A DNA stretch of 6,363 nucleotides, taken from an uncultured Lacticaseibacillus sp. GTDB taxonomy: Bacteria; Bacillota; Bacilli; Lactobacillales; Lactobacillaceae. Below the pieces are notes generated by a model. It was given only the letters and a program-made list of their open reading frames with translations. It was not told the DNA's origin and searched no databases. Shown here one piece after another: positions 1 to 6,214 of this stretch. The stretch lies in the NCBI GenBank assembly GCA_934293835.1, contig CAKQZO010000096.1, positions 1 to 6,363 of the forward strand, in the 5' to 3' direction. Position 1 is the stretch's first letter; the number at the start of each line of letters is the position of its first letter. Position numbers and translations under genes: made by a program.

Positions 1-555
1 GCGCAGGTTGTGTGGCGGGATCTCGGTCGCATACCCGGCAGAGATCCCAGTTGCGCCGTTGACCAGCAAATTCGGAAAGGCGGCCGGCAACACGGTTGGC
101 TCTTGGGCGGTGTCATCGAAGTTCAGCACCATGTCGACGGTGCGCTTATCGATGTCTTTGAGCATCTCCCCGGAGATCTTCGCCAGGCGCGCTTCGGTGT
201 ACCGCATCGCCGCCGGCGGATCGCCGTCCATCGAGCCGTTGTTCCCGTGCATCTCGATCAACGGGGCGCGCAGCTTCCAGTCTTGAGAAAGGCGTACCAT
301 CGCTTCGTAGATCGACGAGTCGCCGTGGGGATGGTAATTCCCCATGACGTTCCCGACGGATTTGGCCGACTTGCGAAACCCGTGGTCGAACGTATTGCCG
401 TCTTGATTCATCGCAAACAAAATGCGGCGCTGAACTGGCTTTAGGCCATCGCGGACATCGGGCAAGGCGCGTTCTTGAATAATGTATTTCGAATAGCGCC
501 CGAAGCGCTCGCCCATGACTTCTTCTAGGGTCATTTCTTGAATCTGATTGGCCAT
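1..555 (-). CDS. parC: DNA topoisomerase IV subunit A, N-terminal 185 residues (runs off the window)
   Basis: ParC is the DNA-breaking and rejoining subunit of topoisomerase IV (ParC2ParE2), which unlinks daughter chromosomes and relaxes supercoils. Only the N-terminal part lies here; about 600 further residues are expected beyond position 1. The frame reads from ATG at 553-555 with no stop to position 1. Visible: the winged-helix DNA-binding start with [18 protein letters not shown] (about residues 29-46), the quinolone-pocket helix [13 protein letters not shown] (75-87), and the catalytic tyrosine Y119 in [10 protein letters not shown]. ParC is preferred over GyrA because the gene directly follows parE and residues S80 and E84 fall at the same numbers as in S. 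aureus GrlA. The start lies 2 nt after the parE stop. An AAAGGAG Shine-Dalgarno site (569-575) sits inside the end of parE, 13 nt upstream, so the two genes are almost certainly co-transcribed and probably translationally coupled. Confidence 0.97.
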   Translation of the reverse strand, partial: MANQIQEMTLEEVMGERFGRYSKYIIQERALPDVRDGLKPVQRRILFAMNQDGNTFDHGFRKSAKSVGNVMGNYHPHGDSSIYEAMVRLSQDWKLRAPLIEMHGNNGSMDGDPPAAMRYTEARLAKISGEMLKDIDKRTVDMVLNFDDTAQEPTVLPAAFPNLLVNGATGISAGYATEIPPHNLR

Positions 556-557
556 GG

Positions 558-2573
558 CTATTTCTTAGCTCCTTTCCGCAGTTGTTTTTTGATTTGTTGG
601 GCACCGAATTGCATGTCGGCGTGATCGACGGTTTTGGTTTCAAGGATCGACCCGTCGTCGTCAAGCGCGAACTCGACATTGCTTTCGATCCATTCTCGCC
701 GCGGCTCGACGCGGTCACCCATCAAGGTGGTCACGCGCCGTTCAGCCAAGGCGCCATCTTCGACGCGAACGCGAATCAACGTCCGGGTTTCGGGATTCAT
801 CGTGGTTTCCCACAACTGATCGGCGTTCATTTCACCCAACCCTTTGAAGCGGGTCAGCGTGTAGCCCTTGCCCATCTTCTTGATCTCTTTTTCGAGTTCT
901 TCATCGGTCCAGGCATAGGCGATCTGGATCTTAGCCCCTTTGCCTTTTTGCAGCCGATAAAGTGGTGGCAAGGCGATGTAGACCTTGCCGGCGTCCATCA
1001 GAGGCCGCATGTACCGGTAGAAAAACGTCAGCAGCAGGATCTGAATGTGGGCCCCATCGGTATCCGCATCGGTCATGATGATGACCTTATCGTAGTTGGC
1101 GGCATCGATGTCGAACTCGGCGCCCACCCCGGCGCCGATCGTGTAGATCATGGTGTTGATTTCGGCATTTTTGGTGATGTCTGCGAGCTTGGCCTTTTGC
1201 GTGTTCAAGACCTTCCCGCGCAGCGGTAAGATCGCCTGGAACTTGCGGTCGCGGCCTTGTTTGGCAGAGCCACCGGCAGAATCCCCCTCGACTAGGTAGA
1301 GCTCATTTTTCTTTGCGTTCTTCGATTGCGCCGGTGTGAGCTTCCCGGAAAGCAGGCTGGTGTCTTTCTTGCGGCGCTTGCCGTGGCGCGAGTCATCCCG
1401 CGCCCGGCGTGCGGCTTCGCGCGCCTCACGCGCCTTGATCGCCTTGCGGACGAGTTCCTGGGCGCCATCGCCGTTCTCCATCAGATAGAAGCTTAACTGC
1501 TCATAGACGACCGCATCGACAACCGAACGCGCCTGAGGCGTCCCGAGCTTGCCTTTGGTCTGGCCTTCGAACTGCAAGATCTCTTCTGGGATGCGCACCG
1601 CCAAGACGCCGGCGAGGCCTTCGCGCACGTCAGAGCCTTCGAGGTTCTTGTCCTTGTCCTTCAGCAGGTTGACTTTGCGGGCAAAATCGTTGAACGCGCG
1701 CGTCATCGCCGAGCGGAGGCCGACTTCATGCGTCCCGCCGTCGGTTGTCCGGACATTGTTGACAAACGAGATCAGGTTTTCGGAATAACCATCGTTGTAT
1801 TGGCCGGCGAAGTCGACGATCACGCCGTCTTTTTCCCCTTCGAAGTTGAAGACTTCACTCAAGGTGTCTTTGTCTTCGTTCAGATACTTCACGAAGCTGA
1901 CCAGGCCGTCTGGGTAGTGGTAGACTTCCTCGCGTTCGGTCCGTTCGTCACTCAGGCTGATGGTGATGTCTTTGAGCAAGAACGCCGACTCCCGCAACCG
2001 CTCGGCCAACGTGTCGAAATTATAGACAGTCGTGGAGAAAATCGTCGGATCGGGCTTGAACGTGATCGTTGTGCCGTTGGGTTCGTTGACCTTGCCCAAC
2101 TTGGCCAAGCCGCCATCCGGGTGCCCACCGTTGATAAAATGCTCCTCGAACGCGTGTTTGTCGCGCACGACGCGGACGGTCAAGGATTCACTCAACGCGT
2201 TGACGACCGATGAACCGACCCCGTGCAACCCACCCGAGGTCTTGTACGAGTTTTGATCGAACTTCCCGCCGGCATGCAGCACCGTCAAAATCACTTCGAT
2301 CGTCGGCTTGCCTGACGGATGCATCCCCGTCGGCATCCCCCGCCCATGGTCTTGAACGGTGATGCTGTTGTCTTTGTGAATCGTCACGGCGATCACGTCG
2401 CCATACCCGGCCAACGCTTCATCGACTGCGTTATCGACGATTTCATAGACTAAATGGTGCAGGCCCCGAGTATCGGTGGAACCAATGTACATCCCCGGTC
2501 GTTTGCGGACCGCTTCAAGGCCGTGAAGCACCTGGATCGATGAATCCGTGTAAGCTGAACTTTGCGTATCCAT
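558..2573 (-). CDS. parE: DNA topoisomerase IV subunit B (ATPase subunit)
   Basis: ParE binds and hydrolyses ATP to drive strand passage by topoisomerase IV. The 671-residue length is usual for Gram-positive ParE. The GHKL ATPase domain shows the catalytic-Glu/Asn box [10 protein letters not shown] (E44, N48), DHGRGMP (75-81), the glycine-rich lid [15 protein letters not shown] (114-128), and the transducer-domain QTK loop (338-340). The TOPRIM domain shows [15 protein letters not shown] (429-443), PLRGKVLN (450-457) and the metal-binding DADTDG (502-507). The RFKGLGEMN box (575-583) follows. The sequence [14 protein letters not shown]...[12 protein letters not shown] and the downstream parC favour ParE over GyrB. 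A charged, Arg/Lys-rich segment (about 380-403) links the two halves. The ATG start at 2571-2573 is supported by a GAGAGGAA-type Shine-Dalgarno site (2581-2588) and by the conserved [24 protein letters not shown] context just after the N-terminus. It has its own promoter at 2667-2695. Confidence 0.98.
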   Translation of the reverse strand: MDTQSSAYTDSSIQVLHGLEAVRKRPGMYIGSTDTRGLHHLVYEIVDNAVDEALAGYGDVIAVTIHKDNSITVQDHGRGMPTGMHPSGKPTIEVILTVLHAGGKFDQNSYKTSGGLHGVGSSVVNALSESLTVRVVRDKHAFEEHFINGGHPDGGLAKLGKVNEPNGTTITFKPDPTIFSTTVYNFDTLAERLRESAFLLKDITISLSDERTEREEVYHYPDGLVSFVKYLNEDKDTLSEVFNFEGEKDGVIVDFAGQYNDGYSENLISFVNNVRTTDGGTHEVGLRSAMTRAFNDFARKVNLLKDKDKNLEGSDVREGLAGVLAVRIPEEILQFEGQTKGKLGTPQARSVVDAVVYEQLSFYLMENGDGAQELVRKAIKAREAREAARRARDDSRHGKRRKKDTSLLSGKLTPAQSKNAKKNELYLVEGDSAGGSAKQGRDRKFQAILPLRGKVLNTQKAKLADITKNAEINTMIYTIGAGVGAEFDIDAANYDKVIIMTDADTDGAHIQILLLTFFYRYMRPLMDAGKVYIALPPLYRLQKGKGAKIQIAYAWTDEELEKEIKKMGKGYTLTRFKGLGEMNADQLWETTMNPETRTLIRVRVEDGALAERRVTTLMGDRVEPRREWIESNVEFALDDDGSILETKTVDHADMQFGAQQIKKQLRKGAKK

Positions 2574-2600
2574 TCAATTCTTCCTCTCCAAATTACATAC

Positions 2601-2633
2601 TGGTTTAGCGTACACCAACTGGGCGCCAAACCA
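2601..2633 (-). promoter_or_regulatory. Inverted repeat / hairpin in the parE 5' leader
   Basis: The plus strand reads TGGTTTAGCG-N13-CGCCAAACCA. The two 10-nt arms are complementary except for one position, which is an A/C mismatch on the plus strand but a G-U wobble in minus-strand RNA. If parE starts from the predicted promoter, this hairpin lies in its roughly 87-nt leader, ending about 12 nt upstream of the Shine-Dalgarno site. No U-tract follows, so it is not an intrinsic terminator. It could be an operator, an mRNA-stabilising 5' hairpin or a translation-control element; the sequence does not decide which. Confidence 0.5.
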
Positions 2634-2666
2634 CAAAGAAAATCTTGATTAAAACGAGCCTCAACT

Positions 2667-2695
2667 ATTTTACGCGTTGGCGGCGCAAGCGTCAA
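2667..2695 (-). promoter_or_regulatory. parE-parC promoter (sigma-A type)
   Basis: On the minus strand, TTGACG (2690-2695) and TAAAAT (2667-2672) are separated by exactly 17 nt. This is close to the housekeeping consensus and points at parE. The predicted transcription start is near 2660, giving a leader of about 87 nt. It overlaps the divergent plsY promoter. Confidence 0.75.
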
Positions 2696-2726
2696 AAAAA
2701 TGCTACAATTACATTTACGTTGGCGG
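2675..2726. repeat. Pair of CGTTGGCGG-containing direct repeats around the divergent promoters
   Basis: TTGGCGG occurs at 2677-2683, within TTTTACGCGTTGGCGG, and again at 2720-2726, within ATTTACGTTGGCGG, 43 bp apart. The same hexamer appears inverted, as CGCCAA, at 2624-2629 and 2759-2764, so there are four copies in the 211-bp intergenic region. The copies lie inside the parE spacer and just downstream of the plsY -10. A regulator site is possible, but so is chance in GC-rich DNA. No known operator is recognised. Confidence 0.25.
2701..2709 (+). promoter_or_regulatory. plsY promoter, extended -10 element
   Basis: TGCTACAAT matches the extended -10 pattern TGN-TAYAAT, with TACAAT at 2704-2709, and points toward plsY. 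The expected start is near 2716, giving a leader of about 70 nt. No good -35 sits at 16-18 nt spacing. The nearest TTGGCG (2677-2682) is 21 nt away, which is too far, so the extended -10 would have to compensate. The region where a -35 would be contacted lies inside the parE promoter spacer. Confidence 0.6.
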
Positions 2727-2770
2727 TTTTCACAACGCCTAGGCGCAGGAATTATGCGCGCCAATAACGA

Positions 2771-2776
2771 AAGGAG
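2771..2776 (+). promoter_or_regulatory. plsY ribosome binding site that decides the start codon
   Basis: AAGGAG (2771-2776), within GAAAGGAG, is a near-perfect Shine-Dalgarno sequence. It lies 8 nt before the TTG at 2785-2787. Its last G is the first base of the in-frame GTG at 2776-2778, so that GTG cannot be the initiation codon served by this site. Confidence 0.85.
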
Positions 2777-2784
2777 TGGCTAGT

Positions 2785-3408
2785 TTGCTCATAGCCTTAT
2801 GTTTCATCTTGGCCTATCTGATCGGCTCGATTCCCAGCGGCGTCTGGATCGGTCAGTGGTTCTTCCATCAAGACATCCGTCAAAGTGGCAGTCACAACAT
2901 CGGCACCACCAACGCGTATCGCGTCTTAGGTCCTATCGGCGGCACCATCGTCTTAGCGATGGACATTCTCAAAGGCACACTCGGCGCCAACCTGCCGATG
3001 CTTTTGCACGTCGGCGCTCACTGGCTGGTCTTGATCGTTGGCCTCGCCGCCGTCGCCGGCCACACCTTCTCGATCTTCATCGGGTTCAAAGGCGGCAAGG
3101 CCGTCGCCACCAGCGCGGGGATCTGCCTCGCCTACGATTGGCACTTCTTCTTGATTGCCTGTGCCGTATTCATCAGCTTGGTGGTCTTGTCCAGCATGGT
3201 CAGCATCGCCTCGACTGTGGGCATGGGCATCTTGACCGTCTGGAGCCTGTTTTACCACGACTGGTTGTTAACGGTCGTCTGTGCGGCGCTATGGCTGGTT
3301 TTCCTGATCCGGCACAAAGACAACTTCGCCCGCATCAAAAACGGCACTGAAAACATGGTCCCGTTCGGGCTGGGGTTGTATCTTCGCCACCGTAAGCAAC
3401 GCGCCTAA
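2785..3408 (+). CDS. plsY: Acyl-phosphate:glycerol-3-phosphate acyltransferase (207 aa, TTG start)
   Basis: PlsY transfers an acyl group from acyl-phosphate, made by PlsX, to position 1 of glycerol 3-phosphate. This is the first membrane step of phospholipid synthesis in most Gram-positive bacteria. The protein is highly hydrophobic, with about five membrane segments (roughly residues 1-22, 50-72, 78-100, 122-147 and 158-175). It carries the three family motifs: GSHNIGTTNAYR (35-46), the glycine-rich GFKGGKAVAT (100-109), and HKDNFARIKNGTE (177-189) with the conserved Glu. The length is normal. An in-frame GTG at 2776 would add three residues but overlaps the Shine-Dalgarno site; TTG at 2785 sits 8 nt after it and starts directly with the first hydrophobic helix, so I choose TTG. 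Divergence from parE-parC is the arrangement known in other Bacilli, for example B. subtilis plsY (yneS). It ends at TAA 3406-3408, ahead of a hairpin terminator. Confidence 0.96.
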   Translation: MLIALCFILAYLIGSIPSGVWIGQWFFHQDIRQSGSHNIGTTNAYRVLGPIGGTIVLAMDILKGTLGANLPMLLHVGAHWLVLIVGLAAVAGHTFSIFIGFKGGKAVATSAGICLAYDWHFFLIACAVFISLVVLSSMVSIASTVGMGILTVWSLFYHDWLLTVVCAALWLVFLIRHKDNFARIKNGTENMVPFGLGLYLRHRKQRA

Positions 3409-3422
3409 TTGAATAAGTACGC

Positions 3423-3449
3423 AAAAGCCGCCTGAACAGGCGGCTTTTT
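3423..3449. terminator. Bidirectional rho-independent terminator between plsY and the epimerase gene
   Basis: AAAAGCCGCCTG and CAGGCGGCTTTTT form a perfect GC-rich stem around a very small AA loop; opening the top pairs gives TGAACA. A T5 run ends the plus-strand copy, and the AAAA run provides the U-tract in the other direction. It starts 14 nt after the plsY stop and lies 21 nt beyond the convergent epimerase stop, so one hairpin can end both transcripts. Confidence 0.9.
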
Positions 3450-3470
3450 ATCATGCTGTGTAATTTGGGG

Positions 3471-4352
3471 TTAGAAAATCGCGATTTGGTAGCCATGGTC
3501 AAAGACCTCACCAGGTTGCAAGGTGTTGATGCCCAGCTTCTTGGTGAAATCGCCGTCGGCATCGATGGTGTCGGCGATCCCCCACCAAGGTTCGATGCAG
3601 ACGAAGTCGCCGGTTGTCGGATACGGGCTCCAGACGCCCAAGAATGGCGCGTCTGGAATGGTGACCTCGACGCCGTGGCGCGTCTTTTCCGAGCGAATCG
3701 AGAAGATCGTCTGGCCCTTGAGTGCATAAATCACCGCATCATTTTTGAATAGTTCATGGGACAGCTGCTGGTTGACATCGGTAGCGGCCAGCGTGCGGTG
3801 CGCGTAATCGATCCCCGAACCGGCAATCAAAGGAATCTGGACGCGGGATTTGCGCGGTTTGAACTCCAGATAATAGTCTTCAAACTTGGTGTCGGCGCTC
3901 AGTGGCACGACGAAGCCGGGGTGACCACCAATACCGAACAACAACGGCGCGTCTGTTGCCGGATTCTCGACCCGGTAATTTACGCCTAGCGTATTGTTTT
4001 CCAAGGAATACGTCAAGCTGAGCTTGAACGCGAACGGATACTGCTTGCGCGATTCATCGTCGTCTTGTAAGGTCAACACGACCTTAGTGGCGCTGGCTTC
4101 TTCGACAGTGAAGTCGCGATCACGCGCAAACCCGTGTTGGGTCATGTGATAGGTGTTGCCGGCATAGCGATACGCGTCGTTTTGCAGCGCACCGACGATC
4201 GGAAACAAGACAGGTGCATGCCGCTTCCAGACGCTCGGGTCTGCCTGCCAATTGTATTCTTGTTCGGTGTGGTTGTTCACGATACTGGTGATCTCGGCAC
4301 CGTGTTCTGCGATTGTGACCGTAAGAAAATCATTCTTCAAAATCTGAGCCAT
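3471..4352 (-). CDS. Aldose 1-epimerase family protein, LacX/GalM-like (293 aa)
   Basis: Members of this family interconvert alpha and beta anomers of aldoses, or of related sugar phosphates, in the cytoplasm. The 293-residue length and sequence style fit the short LacX-like branch found in lactic acid bacteria better than classical GalM (about 340 residues). Visible: WKRHAPVLFPIVG (42-54), HGFARD (73-78, first active-site His), GIGGHPGF (140-147, second His H144), and CIEPWWGIADT (252-262, catalytic Glu E254). The ATG at 4350-4352 has an AAAGGAAG Shine-Dalgarno site (4361-4368) 8 nt upstream. The gene begins 55 nt after the hslU stop, so it is probably the distal gene of an hslV-hslU transcript. 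A TTGGCA (4393-4398) with TATATG (4372-4377) at 15-nt spacing is only a weak promoter candidate. The true substrate is not known; nearby genes do not suggest a sugar operon. Confidence 0.92.
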   Translation of the reverse strand: MAQILKNDFLTVTIAEHGAEITSIVNNHTEQEYNWQADPSVWKRHAPVLFPIVGALQNDAYRYAGNTYHMTQHGFARDRDFTVEEASATKVVLTLQDDDESRKQYPFAFKLSLTYSLENNTLGVNYRVENPATDAPLLFGIGGHPGFVVPLSADTKFEDYYLEFKPRKSRVQIPLIAGSGIDYAHRTLAATDVNQQLSHELFKNDAVIYALKGQTIFSIRSEKTRHGVEVTIPDAPFLGVWSPYPTTGDFVCIEPWWGIADTIDADGDFTKKLGINTLQPGEVFDHGYQIAIF

Positions 4353-4407
4353 GCTTACAACTTCCTTTATCCATATAATCTCCGCCGGCTAATGCCAACA
4401 GGTATGC

Positions 4408-5808
4408 CTACAAAATGAAGCGCGTCATGTCTTTGTCTGCGGCAATGTTGCCGATCTTGTCTTGAACATATTGCGCCGTAACCGTGACCGCACCCATCTG
4501 CATGTCTGGGCCTTCGTACAAGACGTCTTCCAGTAACTTTTCGAGGATCGTGGCCAACCGCCGCGCCCCGATGTTGTCGGTGTCGCGATTCACTCTGATA
4601 GCGATCTGGGCGATTTCTTCGATCGCCTCTTTGGTGAAGGTCACCCGCACCCCATCGGCGCCGATCAAGGCGATGTATTGCTTGACCAACGCGTTATCTG
4701 GCTCCGTCAAGATCTTGATGAAATCTTCTTCCGTCAGGTCGTTGAGCTCCACGCGGATCGGGAAGCGGCCTTGTAATTCCGGAATCAGGTCAGACGGCTT
4801 GGCGGTCGCAAACGCCCCGGAGCCGATGAACAAGACGTGGTCGGTGTTCAGCGGGCCGTATTTGGTGTTGACTTGCGATCCTTCGACGATTGGCAAAATA
4901 TCGCGTTGCACGCCGTCGCGGGAAACTTCTCCAGAGGTTTTCTTGTCCCCACTGGCGATCTTGTCGATTTCGTCGATGAAAATGATCCCGTTATTTTCCG
5001 CAGCTTGGATGGCATCGTGATAAATATCGGCGTGGTTGACCAGCTTGTCGGATTCTTCCTTGATGAAGACTTCGCGCGCCTCTTTGACGGTCATCGTCCG
5101 CTCCACCCGCTTTTGAGGCATCAAGTTGCCCAAGGTTTCACCGAGGTCGATGCCCATCTGCCCATACATGTCGTTCATGCCGTTTTGCTTCTTGGCATCG
5201 GCGACAGTGACGGTGATTTCGCGCTCTTCCAGCAGGCCCTTTTCCAGTTGTTCGGCGACGCTCAGACGTTGATTGCGGATCTCATCGGTCACGTTTTCGT
5301 CTTCTTGTGGGGCTGCCGGCATCTGGCCGTTTTGCATGCCTTGCAACATACTCATCATCTCGGCCATCGGATTGGTGTTCTTCTTTTCCTTCTTGATCGC
5401 CGGCACGAGCAACTTGACCAGCCGCTTGTCGGCCTCACGCGTCGCCCGGGCACGCACGTTCTTGAATTGCTCGGCTTCTTCCATCGCAACGGCGACGTCT
5501 GCCAAGTCGCGCACCATCGATTCGACATCCCGGCCGACATAGCCGACTTCGGTGAACTTTGTCGCCTCGACCTTCACGAACGGCGCGTTGACGACCTTCG
5601 CCAGTCGCCGGGCGATCTCGGTTTTCCCGACCCCAGTCGGTCCGATCATCAGCAGGTTCTTCGGCGTGATTTCCCGCTGCATCTTATCGGAAAGCTGCAT
5701 GCGGCGGTAGCGATTGTATAATGCCACGGCGACCGCACGCTTCGCGTCGTCTTGGCCGATGACGTAACTATCGAGTTCCGCCACGATTTCTTTGGGGGTT
5801 TTAACCAT
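4408..5808 (-). CDS. hslU: HslU (ClpY), ATPase subunit of the HslVU protease
   Basis: HslU is a hexameric AAA+ unfoldase that feeds proteins into the HslV peptidase chamber. The 466 residues are complete. N domain: TPKEIVAELDSYVIGQDDAK (4-23). Walker A GPTGVGKT (56-63), pore loop GYVGRD (89-94), Walker B IIFIDEID (275-282), arginine-finger region LQGRFPIR (345-352), sensor-2 NIGARRL (412-418). The C-terminus TRFIL docks in HslV pockets. The intermediate I domain spans about 108-240. It contains a methionine/glutamine-rich stretch (about 148-167, six Met) followed by a long charged helix. The ATG at 5806-5808 is preceded by AAGGAG (5817-5822) at 8 nt spacing. No good promoter is seen just upstream, so transcription presumably reads through from hslV across the repeat array. 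The stop is TAG at 4408-4410. Confidence 0.98.
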   Translation of the reverse strand: MVKTPKEIVAELDSYVIGQDDAKRAVAVALYNRYRRMQLSDKMQREITPKNLLMIGPTGVGKTEIARRLAKVVNAPFVKVEATKFTEVGYVGRDVESMVRDLADVAVAMEEAEQFKNVRARATREADKRLVKLLVPAIKKEKKNTNPMAEMMSMLQGMQNGQMPAAPQEDENVTDEIRNQRLSVAEQLEKGLLEEREITVTVADAKKQNGMNDMYGQMGIDLGETLGNLMPQKRVERTMTVKEAREVFIKEESDKLVNHADIYHDAIQAAENNGIIFIDEIDKIASGDKKTSGEVSRDGVQRDILPIVEGSQVNTKYGPLNTDHVLFIGSGAFATAKPSDLIPELQGRFPIRVELNDLTEEDFIKILTEPDNALVKQYIALIGADGVRVTFTKEAIEEIAQIAIRVNRDTDNIGARRLATILEKLLEDVLYEGPDMQMGAVTVTAQYVQDKIGNIAADKDMTRFIL

Positions 5809-5840
5809 TTTTAGGACTCCTTGTTTGGATGTGTTGCTGA

Positions 5841-5962
5841 TTTCGGCGAGTTACGCAGGATAACGCGGTTGCGTCTAAGCCATCTCGGTCGTCTACCGGC
5901 GCTGCCGGCTCCCGTCCAAGCTGGCTTAGACACACCGCTAAATGCGTCCTGCTTCGCTCTGG
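5841..5962. repeat. Structured repeat unit 1 (hslU-proximal)
   Basis: P1 pairs GAGT (5848-5851) with GCTC (5956-5959) and GCAGGAT (5855-5861) with GTCCTGC (5946-5952), around a TAC/TTC internal loop. P2 is GCGGT (5865-5869) with ACCGC (5934-5938). P3 is a perfect 10-bp stem, GTCTAAGCCA (5873-5882) with TGGCTTAGAC (5922-5931). An apical hairpin CCGGC-GCT-GCCGG lies at 5896-5908. This is the most complete fold of the three units. Confidence 0.8.
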
Positions 5963-5965
5963 TTT

Positions 5966-6088
5966 TTTCGGCGAGCTATGCAGGACAACGGCATTGCGTC
6001 TAAGTCATCGCGGACTTGCACCGGCTGCGCCGGCACGACGTCCACGCTTCCTTATTCACATGCCTAAGCTCGTCCTGCTTCGCTCTGG
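5966..6088. repeat. Structured repeat unit 2 (middle)
   Basis: P1 pairs GAGC (5973-5976) with GCTC (6082-6085) and GCAGGAC (5980-5986) with GTCCTGC (6072-6078), around a TAT/TTC internal loop. P2 is GGCAT (5990-5994) with ATGCC (6060-6064). The box TTGCGTCTAAG is shared with unit 1, but its unit-1 P3 partner is lost; a short GGAC/GTCC (6012-6015, 6040-6043) can form instead. An apical CCGGC-TGC-GCCGG hairpin (6021-6033) is kept. Confidence 0.8.
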
Positions 6089-6091
6089 TTT

Positions 6092-6214
6092 TTTCGGCGA
6101 GCTACGCGTGGCCAACGGGCTAGGCCTAACGGCACGGTCAACTGCGCGAACAAATTCGCTCCGCTGTCCGCACGCGTTACGCGACGCCCTAAATGCGGCC
6201 GCGCTTCGCTCTGG
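6092..6214. repeat. Structured repeat unit 3 (hslV-proximal, divergent interior)
   Basis: P1 pairs GAGC (6099-6102) with GCTC (6208-6211) and GCGTGGCC (6106-6113) with GGCCGCGC (6197-6204), around a TAC/TTC internal loop. P2 is GGGC (6117-6120) with GCCC (6186-6189). AAC (6114-6116) and TAAATGC (6190-6196) occupy the same loop positions as in unit 1. The interior differs from units 1 and 2; a short hairpin GCGAA-CAAA-TTCGC lies at 6146-6159. Confidence 0.78.

Larger units (their letters stand above)
5841..6214. repeat. Array of three tandem structured repeats filling the hslV-hslU gap
   Basis: The 408-bp gap (5809-6216) contains no credible gene. It holds three tandem units of 122, 123 and 123 bp with starts 125 and 126 bp apart. 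Each begins with TTTCGGCGAG and ends with TTCGCTCTGG; units 1-2 and 2-3 are joined by a TTTTTT run on the plus strand. Units 1 and 2 align without gaps over their first 69 bp with about 15 differences. Unit 3 keeps the ends and the boxes around the stems but has a different interior. Each unit folds by P1 (outer) and P2 (inner) stems separated by AAC on the 5' side and TAANNNC on the 3' side (plus-strand view). The array ends 2 nt from the hslV stop codon. I do not recognise the family. Confidence 0.85.

Noticed and set aside
2736..2745. Palindrome CGCCTAGGCG in the plsY leader
   Set aside because: A perfect but only 10-bp palindrome without a loop or conserved context; too short to call an operator or hairpin.
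2450..2764. Minus-strand frame of 104 codons upstream of and overlapping parE
   Set aside because: It overlaps parE out of frame, crosses the predicted parE promoter and leader, and resembles no protein family.
4837..5721. Long plus-strand frame (294 codons) opposite hslU
   Set aside because: It is the antisense shadow of a well-conserved gene with strong third-position GC bias; no ribosome binding site or recognisable domain.
5821..6003. Plus-strand reading frame of 60 codons in the hslV-hslU gap
   Set aside because: It starts at a TTG with no Shine-Dalgarno site, runs through stem arms of the repeats, and its peptide simply mirrors the repeat sequence. Units differ in the way expected for structure, not for codons.
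6195..6202. GCGGCCGC octamer and nearby TTAATTAA resembling cloning sites
   Set aside because: They fall at conserved stem and loop positions of repeat unit 3 and across the hslV stop codon, so natural sequence explains them without a vector junction.
5841..6214. CRISPR array
   Set aside because: There are only three units, about 125 bp each, with similarity spread over the whole unit. There are no short identical repeats with unique spacers, and no cas genes nearby.
5841..6214. Insertion sequence or MITE
   Set aside because: No transposase is present, the extreme ends (TTTCGGCGAG and CTCTGG) are not good inverted repeats beyond the inner GAGC/GCTC, and no target-site duplication is visible. 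A decayed or REP-like origin cannot be excluded.
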